DNA from: Rufibacter tibetensis
GTDB taxonomy: Bacteria > Bacteroidota > Bacteroidia > Cytophagales > Hymenobacteraceae
NCBI RefSeq assembly: GCF_001310085.1
Contig: NZ_CP012643.1
Span: 1,767,001-1,831,000, forward strand
DNA length: 64,000 nt
Direction: 5' to 3'
Part shown: positions 39,747 to 48,801 of the stretch, one piece after another
Layout: every line of letters starts with the position of its first letter
Numbering within the stretch: the first letter of the stretch is position 1
Position numbers and translations under genes: made by a program
The notes under the pieces: generated by a model
The model's database searches: none
What the model was told of the DNA's origin: nothing
Seen by the model: only the letters and a program-made list of their open reading frames with translations

Positions 39747-39794
39747 CTCTCCGTTTTAGGGCACCTTTTCAGAAAGGCGCCCTAAAACGGAGAG
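39747..39794. repeat. Intergenic palindrome, family copy 10 (textbook example)
   Basis: Perfect 16-bp arms CTCTCCGTTTTAGGGC (39747-39762) and complement (39779-39794), with an inner CCTTTTCAGAAAGG stem. It ends 3 nt before the EnvC-like stop codon. It shows all parts of the family: outer arm, GTTTTAGGGC, TTTTCAGAAA and GCCCTAAAAC. Confidence 0.85.
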
Positions 39795-39797
39795 CTT

Positions 39798-41177
39798 TTA
39801 TTTTGGCATCAGCCAGCCTTGTGGGTTCAGGTTGGTTTGGTTTTTCCATATCTGGAACTGGAGTTCAGAGGTTCCCTCGGCATCGGTATACACAGTCCCG
39901 ATGGTTTGTTTCGTGCTGATTTCCTGGCCTTCAGTTACGCTTACGGTCCGGAGTTTGGCGTAGACGGTGAAATACTCACCATGCTGCACCATCACAATGT
40001 TGTTCATCCCCGGGATAGTCTGTACCGCCAATACCTTTCCTCCAAAAATGGCTCTCACCCGCTCATTGGCTCCGGTCTGGATATCAATTCCGCGGTTTTC
40101 CACTACAACTCCTCTCAATACCGGGTGAGCCTGCCGGCCGAAGCGTTGGGAGATAAAGCCGCGCTCTACAGGCCAGGCAAAGCGGCCTCTGTTTCCGGCA
40201 AAGTTGTTGGATAAGACGGCAGCCTCTGGGGTTAGCGTTACCCGGTCGCTGCGGGTAGCGGCAGGCCTTTCGGCGGCAGGCTCAGGGGCGGGTCTTCCGG
40301 CGGCAGCGGCGGCGGCTCTGGCAGCGGCAGCCTCACGGGCGGCTTTGGCTCTGGCAGCAGCTTCGGCGGCACGAGCAGCCCGGGCAATTTCCTCCCGCAC
40401 AATATTGGCAATCAGCCTCTCTAACTGCTGTACTGCTTTCTGACGCTGTTCTACCTCTTGTTTTAAGGCTTGCTCCTGTTTGCTCAGTTGCTGAATCACC
40501 TGGTCCTGCTGGTCATGCATAGAGAGCAGGTTCTTGTTTTCGTTTAACTGCACACTTAGCAGGCTTCTTTTCTGCTGTTTCTGGGAGGTCAGCGTGTTAA
40601 GCTGCTGGTTTAGATTCTTCTGCACATTCTCAATGGCAGCCGCCTGAGTCTTGCGTGCTTCAGTGTACTGGCGCAGGTAGCGCATGCGCCGCATCATCTG
40701 GTTGAAAGAGTCAGAGGCAAACAGGAACATGAGTTTGTTGTAGCTGTTGGCCGTTTTAGACGCGGCGTAGATGAGCCGGGCGTATTCTTTCTTTAGCCGT
40801 TGCAGATCAGTTTGTGCATCGGCTACTTTTTCCTCAGTTGTGCGTAGGTCGCGGTTGAGGTAAGAAATCTCAGAAGAAATGTTTTTTATGACTCCGGTCT
40901 GTACTGTGATTTTCTCTTTAATCACGTTAAGCTGCCCCAAAGAAGCCTGTTTTTTTTGAGCAGTTTGCGCCAGAATTCGGTTTGCCTCCTGAATGCGCTT
41001 CAGGTTGGCATTTTTTTCGCGCTCAAGCTGCGCTTTACTCTTAACAGGAGCTTTTTTTCTGGTAGACGCCTTGGAAGAAGTACGGGTAGTTTTCTTCTGC
41101 TGCGCCTCTGCAGAAGTCAACCCAATCAAGAAAAAGAATAAAAAAAGATAAAGAAGCCCCGCCCTATTTACGTTCAT
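39798..41177 (-). CDS. envC: EnvC-like murein hydrolase activator (degenerate LytM domain)
   Basis: A 459-residue exported protein that probably activates cell-division amidases. It has a signal peptide (about 1-25) and a basic stretch, then a long coiled coil (about 45-270, rich in Gln/Lys/Glu), then an alanine-rich helix (about 270-300). A C-terminal M23/LytM domain (about 335-459) follows. In that domain the zinc motif is altered: the expected His before Gly-Ile-Asp is Asn-Arg, and the late His-x-His region reads Leu-Gln-Phe-Gln. This loss of zinc ligands is known in EnvC-type activators. It ends the four-gene unit of nucleotidyltransferase, TPR protein, DUF4292 protein and EnvC. Confidence 0.88.
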   Translation of the reverse strand: MNVNRAGLLYLFLFFFLIGLTSAEAQQKKTTRTSSKASTRKKAPVKSKAQLEREKNANLKRIQEANRILAQTAQKKQASLGQLNVIKEKITVQTGVIKNISSEISYLNRDLRTTEEKVADAQTDLQRLKKEYARLIYAASKTANSYNKLMFLFASDSFNQMMRRMRYLRQYTEARKTQAAAIENVQKNLNQQLNTLTSQKQQKRSLLSVQLNENKNLLSMHDQQDQVIQQLSKQEQALKQEVEQRQKAVQQLERLIANIVREEIARAARAAEAAARAKAAREAAAARAAAAAAGRPAPEPAAERPAATRSDRVTLTPEAAVLSNNFAGNRGRFAWPVERGFISQRFGRQAHPVLRGVVVENRGIDIQTGANERVRAIFGGKVLAVQTIPGMNNIVMVQHGEYFTVYAKLRTVSVTEGQEISTKQTIGTVYTDAEGTSELQFQIWKNQTNLNPQGWLMPK

Positions 41178-41925
41178 AGTTCGAAGGTACTGAAAAAGGA
41201 AAATCCAGGGAAGTTTCAGCGGTAGAAACCTGCCGGTGTTTTACCGCTACTACATTTGTTTTGGAAGCGTTTCCTTCTGGCTGCTGGATAGAAAGCAGCA
41301 ACGCCATGGCAAAAGGTTTGCCATTCACGTCCTCAAAATCCTTGTAATCTACAGACATGTAATCTTTGTTCTGTAGGTTCCGCACCTCGGTGCGTTTTAA
41401 TTTATAGCGCGTGGTATCCACATACTGGTCAATTTGCAAATTGCCCCGCTTGGTACGCAAATGTTGGTTAGGACCATCTTGCTCCAGTTTCTCTCCATTA
41501 GAAGTACTGGCCACAAAATTCCCGATGAGGATGTCTTGTAAGGTTTTAAAGTCTACATCTACGTTATACCGTTGCCGCAAAACCTCATAAGATCCTACCA
41601 AGTATTCATCTTTGAGTTTATTTACAATGTACACTGAGTCTGGAGTGACTTTCAAGCGGGCAGCCTCAAACCCGAAGGCCTGCAAAGAGGCCCAAATAAC
41701 TTCGTTTTTCTTCATGCGCAGCGTGAGATTGGCGCTCATCTTACTATTCTCACTCTGTACTTTTCCTTTAGCTGAGAAGTAGGTATAATCTGTATTGACT
41801 ACACTTACTTTGTTCATTGTTTCTGGAGCTATCGCGCCAGAGGCACTTGGAGTTACCTTCTTCTGGCACCCAACCAGCACCAGCAAACTCAACCCCAAGG
41901 TGTACAGAAAATTATTTTTATTCAT
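41164..41925 (-). CDS. DUF4292-family lipoprotein
   Basis: A 253-residue lipoprotein. I start it at the ATG at 41923-41925, which gives a compact signal and the lipobox Leu-Val-Gly-Cys (about 16-19); the frame runs open to 41973 inside the upstream gene. The body has the strand pattern of LolA/LolB-like half-barrels (Ala-Lys-Gly-Lys-Val-Gln, Ala-Asn-Leu-Thr-Leu-Arg-Met, Ile-Trp-Ala-Ser-Leu, Ile-Gly-Asn-Phe-Val). DUF4292 proteins are conserved in Bacteroidota and unassigned. Its start overlaps the TPR gene by 8 nt and its end overlaps the EnvC-like gene by 14 nt. The tight packing suggests a shared envelope function. Confidence 0.82.
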   Translation of the reverse strand: MNKNNFLYTLGLSLLVLVGCQKKVTPSASGAIAPETMNKVSVVNTDYTYFSAKGKVQSENSKMSANLTLRMKKNEVIWASLQAFGFEAARLKVTPDSVYIVNKLKDEYLVGSYEVLRQRYNVDVDFKTLQDILIGNFVASTSNGEKLEQDGPNQHLRTKRGNLQIDQYVDTTRYKLKRTEVRNLQNKDYMSVDYKDFEDVNGKPFAMALLLSIQQPEGNASKTNVVAVKHRQVSTAETSLDFPFSVPSNYERK

Positions 41926-43675
41926 ACAGTTTTTTGTCTTTGATCTTTTTGCTGATGCCTTCTGAGGCACCACCCACTTGGTTTGCCCGTACCCATTGTT
42001 TCAGCGCCAGATCACGCTGACCTAATTGGTAGAGCACATCACCGTAGTGTTCTATGATAGTAGCATCTGAAGAATTCGCCACCGCTTTTTCCAACAGCCG
42101 CTTTGCTTCTGGGTACTCCTTCATTTTATATAACACCCACGCATAGGTATCCAGATAAGTAGCGTTGTCAGGAAACTGCGCCACTAGCGCACTGGCCATG
42201 GCTTTGGCTTTTGTCAGATTCTGGCCGCGTATGGATAGAAAGTAGCTGTAGTTGTTCAGCGCATGCGGATTACCCGGATCAAGTGCCAGAACCGCCTCAT
42301 ACGCTTGGTCTGACAGGGTGAACTGCTCTGAAGAATGGTAGGCATCGCCTAACTGCAGGTTGAACTGTAGTTGCAGGTCTTTGTTGTTTCCAGCCAGCCG
42401 CTTGCCATACTCCAATGACTTGATGGCTTTGGGATAGTTTTTGTTGATTAAGTGCGCCGTACCATTGTAAAACCAGAACATAGGCTGGTTAGGAAAGAAC
42501 TCCAGTGCCCGCTCAGAATGGTTGATAAGTGAATCATTCTGATTCATCTCCCCGTCCAGCAATACAATCTGCTGCCAAATTTTATAATGACCGGGGTCTA
42601 AAGCAACCGCTTTCAGGTAATTGTCTCGGGCAGGTAATTTCTTGTTAGCGTTTACATAGATATCACCGGCCACAGCAAAAGCTTTGGCTTCGCGCGGATG
42701 GGCGGCGGTGGTAAGATCAGCCAATTTGATTGCCTGAGCGGCTACTTTGTCGTTAGGTAACCGCTTAATGTAATCTACTAAGATTTTTACTTTAGAGTCA
42801 ATGTCCAGAGTAGGATTACCGAACGCCAGCTCCAACTGAGCATCTGCCTCAGTGGTTTTGCCCTGTTGCTGCAGCAGGTCTGCTAACATCAGGCGGCCGT
42901 AGGCATTGTCTGGAGCTACTTGTAAAGCCTTTTCGGCCATTTTGATGGCATCAACAATCTTCTTGTTTGCGGCCAGTATCTCGGCTTGCGCCAATAAATA
43001 GCGAACTTCCTCAGGTTTAGAGGCGATTAAATTGTCACCTTCCTGCAGGGCTTTGGACAGGTTATTCTGCTTCAGGTAGATTTGCTGCTTTTTAAAGGAG
43101 ATTTCCTCAATTAAGCCGTATTTCTCTTCAATTTGCCCCAAGGTGCGCAAAGCATCATCCAGCCGGTTCTTGGCCAGATACAAGTCCGTCAAATTGAAGA
43201 GGTATTGTTCAGTATTAGGGAGCTCTTGGGTAAGCCGAGCGTAGGTTTTGATAGCATCATCATACTCCTGCTGGTTTGTATAGATTTGGGCCAGTAACAG
43301 ATGGTAATATTGGTTCTTAGGGTTCAGTTCCAGGGCAGCTTTGGAGAAAGGCAGGGCGCCTCTCACATTGCCCAGAAGCAAACTGGTTTCTGCTAACTTG
43401 TAATTGACCGCAGCATTATTGGGGCTTATGGCATACGCCCGCTGAAAACGGTCCAGGGCTTTATTATATTCTTCCAGCAGGAAGAACTTCATGCCCTCAA
43501 GAAAATAGGACTCACTTAGCTGCTGCTCCTGCGGGCTTAAGCTCAGAGAAGGGGCACCCGTTGTGTGGGTAACCGCATTCTTCTCTTTCTTGCGCTCAGA
43601 CTGGGCATAGCTTTGTTCTCCCGCCACTGCCAACCCGCACAAAGCGGCCACTATCGTGAGTCCTCTTTTCAACAT
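41918..43675 (-). CDS. Exported TPR-repeat protein of the envelope operon
   Basis: A 585-residue protein with a signal peptide (about 1-25, Ser-Tyr-Ala-Gln) and about fourteen TPR-like helix pairs from about residue 50 to the end. Examples are Ala-Leu-Asp-Arg-Phe-Gln-Arg-Ala-Tyr-Ala, Asn-Lys-Asp-Leu-Gln-Leu-Gln-Phe-Asn-Leu-Gln-Leu-Gly-Asp-Ala-Tyr and Pro-Glu-Ala-Lys-Arg-Leu-Leu-Glu-Lys. It overlaps the DUF4292 gene by 8 nt. Periplasmic TPR proteins scaffold other envelope factors; BamD-like or Lpt-linked roles are possible but not shown. Confidence 0.85.
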   Translation of the reverse strand: MLKRGLTIVAALCGLAVAGEQSYAQSERKKEKNAVTHTTGAPSLSLSPQEQQLSESYFLEGMKFFLLEEYNKALDRFQRAYAISPNNAAVNYKLAETSLLLGNVRGALPFSKAALELNPKNQYYHLLLAQIYTNQQEYDDAIKTYARLTQELPNTEQYLFNLTDLYLAKNRLDDALRTLGQIEEKYGLIEEISFKKQQIYLKQNNLSKALQEGDNLIASKPEEVRYLLAQAEILAANKKIVDAIKMAEKALQVAPDNAYGRLMLADLLQQQGKTTEADAQLELAFGNPTLDIDSKVKILVDYIKRLPNDKVAAQAIKLADLTTAAHPREAKAFAVAGDIYVNANKKLPARDNYLKAVALDPGHYKIWQQIVLLDGEMNQNDSLINHSERALEFFPNQPMFWFYNGTAHLINKNYPKAIKSLEYGKRLAGNNKDLQLQFNLQLGDAYHSSEQFTLSDQAYEAVLALDPGNPHALNNYSYFLSIRGQNLTKAKAMASALVAQFPDNATYLDTYAWVLYKMKEYPEAKRLLEKAVANSSDATIIEHYGDVLYQLGQRDLALKQWVRANQVGGASEGISKKIKDKKLYE

Positions 43676-43689
43676 AACATTAATCCTGT

Positions 43690-44697
43690 CTAGCCGCGCA
43701 GGGTGTTGTAATCGCCTAAGCTCAAGTCAGAAGGCATCCCTTCATATACAACGTGATTTCCTACCATTGAGTTAGAGATAAGCGCATGGTTTATCTTGCT
43801 GCTTTCCTGCACAATAGAGTTGCTGATCACGGAACCGGTTACCTGCGTGTTATTTCCAATGGAAACGTGCGGACCTACTACTGAATTGTTCAGAACCACG
43901 TTTTCTCCTACATAAACCGGAGGAATAATGATAGAGTTGTTCAATTGCGCTGAACTAGCCACCAGACCTTCTTCATCCTGGATGTACTCCAGATAACGCT
44001 GGTTGGTGAACACAGTAGAATCTTTGTTTCCGCAGTCCAGCCACTCAGAGATTTGGCCCGGTATGAACACAGAGCCTTTGCTCTTCATGTTCTCCAGGGC
44101 ATTGGTGATCTGGTACTCGCCTTTGTCTTTGATGTCGTTGTCCAGCAGGTACTGCAGTTCGCTGCGCAGGTACTCGCCGTCTTTGAAGTAATAGATACCA
44201 ATGATAGCCAGGTCAGAAACGAAATCCTGTGGTTTCTCCACGAACTCGGTAATCTGGCCCTGCTCATTCAGTTTTACTACACCAAACGGACGAGGGTCTT
44301 CTACTTTCTGCACCCAAATGGTACCTTCAGCCGAAGTATCTAATTTGAAGTCTGCTTTGAAGAGTGTATCAGCAAACGCTACCACTACGTTGCCTTTTAG
44401 AGCGCTTTGGGCGCAAAGGATAGCGTGAGCGGTACCAAGCGGCTGATCCTGGTAATGGATGGAACCTACGGCCCCAACAGACTCAGCAATTTTCAACAAA
44501 CGGGCCTCTACCTCTTTCCCGAAGTTACCAATGATAAAAGCTACTTCTTCAATTGGTTCCTGGCATACCTTGGCTATGTCTTCCACCAACCGCTGCACGA
44601 TAGGTTTTCCAGCAATAGGAATAAGGGGTTTAGGAACAGTAAGGGTGTGGGGGCGCATACGTTTGCCCATGCCGGCCATTGGTACAATGATTCTCAT
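43690..44697 (-). CDS. Sugar-phosphate nucleotidyltransferase with hexapeptide-repeat C-terminus
   Basis: A 335-residue NTP-transferase. It begins with the nucleotide motif Pro-Met-Ala-Gly-Met-Gly-Lys-Arg-Met-Arg-Pro-His-Thr (6-18) and Lys-Pro-Leu-Ile-Pro-Ile-Ala-Gly-Lys-Pro-Ile (24-34). Gln-Pro-Leu-Gly-Thr-Ala-His-Ala and Glu-Lys-Pro mark the base and sugar sites. The C-terminal quarter (about 245-325) is a left-handed beta-helix of Ile/Val-Gly-x hexapeptides. It makes an activated sugar for LPS or polysaccharide; whether dTDP-, UDP- or GDP-linked is not visible. It is first in the EnvC unit and precedes the TPR gene by 14 nt. Confidence 0.85.
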   Translation of the reverse strand: MRIIVPMAGMGKRMRPHTLTVPKPLIPIAGKPIVQRLVEDIAKVCQEPIEEVAFIIGNFGKEVEARLLKIAESVGAVGSIHYQDQPLGTAHAILCAQSALKGNVVVAFADTLFKADFKLDTSAEGTIWVQKVEDPRPFGVVKLNEQGQITEFVEKPQDFVSDLAIIGIYYFKDGEYLRSELQYLLDNDIKDKGEYQITNALENMKSKGSVFIPGQISEWLDCGNKDSTVFTNQRYLEYIQDEEGLVASSAQLNNSIIIPPVYVGENVVLNNSVVGPHVSIGNNTQVTGSVISNSIVQESSKINHALISNSMVGNHVVYEGMPSDLSLGDYNTLRG

Positions 44698-44768
44698 AGT
44701 GTCTTTTAAAAAGGTTGCTTAAGTAAGGCCTACCTACGGGTTTTTCGCATTTTAGATATAAGAACTCC

Positions 44769-44808
44769 CGGTTTTGAGGCTATTTCTCCTAAAATATAGT
44801 AAAAACCG
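44769..44808. repeat. Intergenic palindrome, family copy 11
   Basis: CGGTTTT (44769-44775) and AAAACCG (44802-44808) enclose GAGGC and TATTTCTCCTAAAATA. It lies between dut and the nucleotidyltransferase gene, 12 nt after the dut stop. Confidence 0.5.
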
Positions 44809-44820
44809 TAGATAGTCAAT

Positions 44821-45267
44821 TTATTGTTTTCCAGTGCTTCCGTATCCGCCGGCCCCACGTTGGGTTTCGGTGAGTTCTTCTACCGCCTGCCACTCCACGC
44901 GCTCATACCGGGCTATTACCATTTGGGCTATTCGCTCGCCGTCTTCCACCACAAAATCAGTGTCGGATAGATTTACCAACAGTACTTTGATTTCGCCACG
45001 GTAATCAGCGTCAATGGTGCCGGGGCTATTGACAATAGAAATGCCGTATTTGAAAGCCAGTCCGCTACGGGGTCTGATTTGGGCCTCGTGCCCTTCCGGG
45101 AGTTCAATAGAAAGCCCTGTGGGAATGAGCGTACGTTGCAAAGGTTTTAAGGTCACCGAAGCCTCCAGATTGGCCCGTAGGTCAAGTCCGGCAGAATGCT
45201 CAGTGGCGTAAGCAGGCAGCGGGTGCTTGCCTAGGTTAATTATTTTGATGGGAAGTGTGCTATTCAT
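44821..45267 (-). CDS. dut: dUTP diphosphatase
   Basis: Hydrolyses dUTP to dUMP, keeping uracil out of DNA and feeding dTMP synthesis. The 148 residues carry all five trimeric dUTPase motifs: Ala-Gly-Leu-Asp-Leu-Arg-Ala (motif 1), Pro-Arg-Ser-Gly-Leu-Ala (2), [10 protein letters not shown] (3), Gly-Glu-Arg-Ile-Ala-Gln-Met (4) and the C-terminal [10 protein letters not shown] (5). It is co-directional with the flippase gene 19 nt upstream. Confidence 0.96.
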   Translation of the reverse strand: MNSTLPIKIINLGKHPLPAYATEHSAGLDLRANLEASVTLKPLQRTLIPTGLSIELPEGHEAQIRPRSGLAFKYGISIVNSPGTIDADYRGEIKVLLVNLSDTDFVVEDGERIAQMVIARYERVEWQAVEELTETQRGAGGYGSTGKQ

Positions 45268-45286
45268 AGAAAGCCAATATAGGAAA

Positions 45287-46789
45287 TTATCTACTTATCT
45301 GCCGCCCCTGCATGGGCTTTTCCACTACCCAAACTACTATCAGGAAAAGGACACAGAGACCTATGTGGTACGCTTGCCGTAACCAGAAATTCTCTAGGCT
45401 GAAGGCATAAGCTAACCAGATAAGGCCTGAGGCAAGAAGCAGGTAGCCAAAGATAGCTTTGACGGGGTAAGGCACCGGAAAATACTTCTGCCCAATGGCG
45501 TAGCATACCACTGACATGCTAAAGTAACAGAGAAAAGCCGCAATCGCACTGCCCATGTACCCTAAGACTGGAATCAGTAGGAAGTTTGCCACCACCGTCA
45601 CAATGGCTCCGAAGATGGTAATGTAAGTACCATATCGGGTTTTATCTGTGAGTTTAAACCAGACCGTAAGATTGTAGTAGACGCCGTTGAATAGATACGC
45701 TAACAAAAGAACAGGCACAATCTCCAACCCCGTCCGGTACTCCTCCTGCCCTAAGAAATACTGAAAGATATCCAAGTTGGCGCTAATGCCTAGGTATGCC
45801 AAAGCACATACAATCACAAACCATTTCATCACCACAGCAAAAGTGGCGGGAGAATTTTTTTCCTGAGACTGAGAGAAAAAGAAGGGCTCCGCCGAATACC
45901 TAAAAGCTTGAATCATGAGGCTCATCATGATGGCTAATTTATAGGTGGCCCCAAATACTCCCACTGCTTGTTCAGTGGTTACCCCGGGGTAAAAGCCTTC
46001 AGGAAGCCAGTAATCCAACATAATTCTGGACAGCATCTCATTAGTGGCTCCGGCCAAACCCATGATTAGGATTGGGAAAGCGTATACCACCATAGGCTTC
46101 ATCTCGCCAATGCTTAACCTAAATCGAAAATCAGAAAATTCTCGCCATAGCAGGGGAATGAACAGTAGGTTGGCCACCATGTTCACCAGGAAAATATAGC
46201 CTATTCCAAGATCAGGATCATAAATAGGCTCCACCATCGGGCGAAGCTCTGTCAGGTATTTCCCTTCGTATACCTGGCGGCAGAAAAGTAGGAAAAACAA
46301 ATTTCCCCCAATCACCAGAAAGATGTTGGTAAGACGAATGATAGCGAAACGAACTGCCTGATTTTCCAGCCGCAAACGGGCAAAGGGTATGGCTGAAATA
46401 GCATCTACCGCCATGGTGATGGCTAACCAAATAATGTACTTCTCTCTTCCGGGGTAGTCTAGTGCTGCAGCAATAGGTGATGCATTCAGAGTAATTGCTG
46501 CCGTTAGAAGAAGACTAGACACCAGTATGAGCGTCTGCACCTTATGATAAAGCTCTCTACGGTCCACCCCTGGCTTATTGGCGAACCTGAAAAAGGCCGT
46601 TTCCATCCCAAAAGTGTACACAATGTTTAGGAAAGCGACAATAGCATAGAGCTTTGTAACAACCCCATATTCCTCGCGCTCAAAAACACCTGTGTAGAGC
46701 GGAACCAACAGATAATTTAAGGCTCGACCTACAATACTGCTGAGCCCGTACGCTGCCGTTTGCCCTAGCAGTTTTTTTGCAATACTCAT
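45287..46789 (-). CDS. Oligosaccharide flippase (Wzx/MOP-superfamily)
   Basis: A 500-residue polytopic protein with about 14 hydrophobic helices, belonging to the polysaccharide-transport branch of the MOP superfamily that flips lipid-linked sugars across the inner membrane. The ATG at 46787-46789 gives the normal start [16 protein letters not shown]. The frame is open to 46882, but the extra codons run through palindrome copy 12 and are surely not coding. [15 protein letters not shown] is the typical first loop. It precedes dut by 19 nt. Confidence 0.86.
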   Translation of the reverse strand: MSIAKKLLGQTAAYGLSSIVGRALNYLLVPLYTGVFEREEYGVVTKLYAIVAFLNIVYTFGMETAFFRFANKPGVDRRELYHKVQTLILVSSLLLTAAITLNASPIAAALDYPGREKYIIWLAITMAVDAISAIPFARLRLENQAVRFAIIRLTNIFLVIGGNLFFLLFCRQVYEGKYLTELRPMVEPIYDPDLGIGYIFLVNMVANLLFIPLLWREFSDFRFRLSIGEMKPMVVYAFPILIMGLAGATNEMLSRIMLDYWLPEGFYPGVTTEQAVGVFGATYKLAIMMSLMIQAFRYSAEPFFFSQSQEKNSPATFAVVMKWFVIVCALAYLGISANLDIFQYFLGQEEYRTGLEIVPVLLLAYLFNGVYYNLTVWFKLTDKTRYGTYITIFGAIVTVVANFLLIPVLGYMGSAIAAFLCYFSMSVVCYAIGQKYFPVPYPVKAIFGYLLLASGLIWLAYAFSLENFWLRQAYHIGLCVLFLIVVWVVEKPMQGRQISR

Positions 46790-46843
46790 ATCAGGGGAAT
46801 AGCGGGACGAAGGTGTAATGAAAATAACTTCATAGTCCCTATT

Positions 46844-46904
46844 TACGCTTACTCCCGTTTGAAGCCTGTTTTCTGTAAACAAGCTTCAAACGGGAGTAAG
46901 CGTA
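46844..46904. repeat. Intergenic palindrome, family copy 12 (longest arms)
   Basis: Perfect 22-bp arms (46844-46865 and 46883-46904), TACGCTTACTCCCGTTTGAA onward and complement, around CTGTTTTCTGTAAACAA. It sits between the flippase start and the crotonase gene. Confidence 0.85.
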
Positions 46905-46945
46905 GCTTTAAAAATAGTTAAATAATTGAAGCGATAGCAGAAAAG

Positions 46946-47728
46946 TTACTCACCTTTGAAGGCAGGCTTGCGCTTTTCCAGAAATGCCGATGTGCCTTCT
47001 TTGAAGTCTGCAGACCCGCAGCAGCGGCTGAAGGAGTTGGCTTCAGTTTGGTAGCCGTGCTCTTCCTTGTCATACCAGGCATTTACGCAGTCTACAATCA
47101 TACCTACCGCTAATGGCGCCTTGGCTACAATCTTCTGCATGATCTCTAAACATTTGCCCATCAGGTCATCCATGGTGGTCACGTGGTTCACCAGCCCCAG
47201 CTCTTTTGCTTCAGCTGCGGAGACCATGTCACCGGTCATCATCAGTTCCATCGCCTTGCCTTTGCCTACCAATTGCGTCAAACGTTGCGTGCCACCATAG
47301 CCGGGGATAATACCTAAATTCACTTCAGGCTGCCCAAAGCGGGCATTTTCACTGGCCACTCTTATATGGCAGGCCATGGCAAGTTCACAGCCACCACCTA
47401 AGGCAAACCCGTTTACGGCTGCAATCACAGGCTTAGGACACTCTTCAATCATAGAGAAGACATCCTGCCCCCGCTCTGCGAAACGTCTTCCGTTTACTTC
47501 GTTGAGTTCAGCTATCTCAGAAATATCAGCACCGGCCACAAACGCCTTCTCACCGCTTCCCGTCAGGATCACTCCCCGCACCTCTGTATCATCATACACT
47601 TCCTGGAAGGCGTTGTTGATTTCCTTTACCGTCTCAATGTTGAGGGCATTCATCTTGTTAGGACGATTCACCGTGATAAATAAAATGCCGCCTTTGTTTT
47701 CCAGCAGAAGGTTATTGTAGTGGGCCAT
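46946..47728 (-). CDS. Enoyl-CoA hydratase / crotonase-family protein
   Basis: Hydrates trans-2-enoyl-CoA to 3-hydroxyacyl-CoA in fatty-acid or amino-acid degradation. The 260 residues have the oxyanion-hole segments Ala-Gly-Ala-Asp-Ile-Ser-Glu and Gly-Phe-Ala-Leu-Gly-Gly-Gly-Cys-Glu-Leu-Ala. The two catalytic glutamates are Glu115 and Glu135, at the correct 20-residue spacing (second one in Gly-Gln-Pro-Glu-Val). Both are needed for hydratase activity and are lost in many other crotonases, so a true hydratase is likely. Promoter element at 47771-47778; single gene. Confidence 0.9.
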   Translation of the reverse strand: MAHYNNLLLENKGGILFITVNRPNKMNALNIETVKEINNAFQEVYDDTEVRGVILTGSGEKAFVAGADISEIAELNEVNGRRFAERGQDVFSMIEECPKPVIAAVNGFALGGGCELAMACHIRVASENARFGQPEVNLGIIPGYGGTQRLTQLVGKGKAMELMMTGDMVSAAEAKELGLVNHVTTMDDLMGKCLEIMQKIVAKAPLAVGMIVDCVNAWYDKEEHGYQTEANSFSRCCGSADFKEGTSAFLEKRKPAFKGE

Positions 47729-47770
47729 GTTCTATTGTCTAATCGTCTGTTTCTTTAAAAATAAGAGGCG

Positions 47771-47778
47771 CAAATATA
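47771..47778 (-). promoter_or_regulatory. -7 promoter element of the enoyl-CoA hydratase gene
   Basis: TATATTTG on the minus strand, a perfect TAnnTTTG, 42 nt before the ATG. Confidence 0.5.
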
Positions 47779-47964
47779 AAGAAATACACACAGAATGTTT
47801 CTCTACCCACGCTCCTTTAAAAATACTCTTCAAACATCCTCCTTTAATTGAAAAGCTTAGGAAAGTATAATATTTTTACCAAATTTAAGTTTCCATAGAC
47901 GGAACACTGCACATCTGTTCAGCGTTATAGGCCATATTCTCACAACTCTCCGCATCTACTTCAT

Positions 47965-48384
47965 ATGAACAGATTTTTCAGATATGTTGCCTTTGCATTA
48001 ACGTTGGCCCTCCTGGGGGCAAACGCGTCTGAAGCAATTGCACAGAAGGCAAAGAAAAGCAGCCGCCGTGGTCCTGAAGGCATTAAGAAAGGACAGGTAA
48101 GTACTGGTAATGTAGACCGCCAATTGCTTATGGACAGACAGAAAGCGGTAGCTTCTGCAAAAACTAGTGGCGGCATGAATTCCGGGGTTCGCTACTCTTT
48201 ACCTGACAACAAGTATGATACGGGGGTTGGTCGTTTTTCCCTGGGTTCATACAAAAACAAGACAGCTTCTAAAAGAGCTACCAAAGTTCGTAAATCAAAA
48301 AGACTGATTGATCAGGATAACCCTAACGGCAGGATTTATCAACAAAGCCTGAATCGTAGAAACCGGAAGTTTCTGGTCTTCTAA
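47965..48384 (+). CDS. Small exported basic protein, unknown
   Basis: A 139-residue protein with a signal peptide (about 1-25, Ala-Ser-Glu-Ala-Ile-Ala-Gln) and a highly basic remainder rich in Lys, Arg and Ser. I recognise no domain. Its codon use fits the neighbours and a strong terminator follows 7 nt after the stop, so it is a real gene. The charge suggests binding to an anionic envelope component. Confidence 0.72.
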   Translation: MNRFFRYVAFALTLALLGANASEAIAQKAKKSSRRGPEGIKKGQVSTGNVDRQLLMDRQKAVASAKTSGGMNSGVRYSLPDNKYDTGVGRFSLGSYKNKTASKRATKVRKSKRLIDQDNPNGRIYQQSLNRRNRKFLVF

Positions 48385-48391
48385 TTAAAGC

Positions 48392-48443
48392 CTAAAACGA
48401 GAAAGCCCCATTTACTTCTGTAAATGGGGCTTTCTCGTTTTAG
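48392..48443. terminator. Strong terminator, perfect 24-bp stem
   Basis: Perfect arms (48392-48415 and 48420-48443), CTAAAACGAGAAAGCCCC onward, loop TTCT. A side first and T side second, so terminator polarity. The rest of the 417-bp gap to infB holds only AT-rich sequence and one more hairpin. Confidence 0.88.
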
Positions 48444-48740
48444 TGGCGTTTTCATAAATCAAGCGCGAAACTGAACTACTCTATCTACTTTTTGATGCTG
48501 CTACTCCTGCTATCAGCAAAACATCTACAGGATAAGTAAACATACTTCTATTTTAAATAGCTGGTGCGTTTGAAGGAAGCCATCAGAAACCTTAATTAAG
48601 TCACTGGCGGTTCTGCTTCAACACACTGCACCGTAAAAGTCACTTTTGTGATTTATAAATTCAAATACCAGCACGATATACACTTCTGATTATAACCAGT
48701 TTTTAGAAAAAAACCCAAAATCAAAATCAGGCTAAACAAA

Positions 48741-48766
48741 AAGCCCCACCTGTTCAGGCGGGGCTT
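48741..48766 (-). terminator. Terminator of the rimP-nusA-infB operon
   Basis: AAGCCCCACCTG against CAGGCGGGGCTT (one mismatch) with a minus-strand T run, 35 nt after the infB stop. Confidence 0.75.
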
Positions 48767-48801
48767 CTCTTATTCTAATAATAGTTCTTATCAACTAAAG
48801 A

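Noticed and set aside
46790-46882. Upstream extension of the flippase gene
   Set aside because: The added codons cross the 22-bp perfect palindrome and do not resemble the family start.
48392-48443. Membership of the dispersed palindrome family
   Set aside because: It has CTAAAAC first and GTTTTAG last, the reverse polarity, and is an ordinary terminator.
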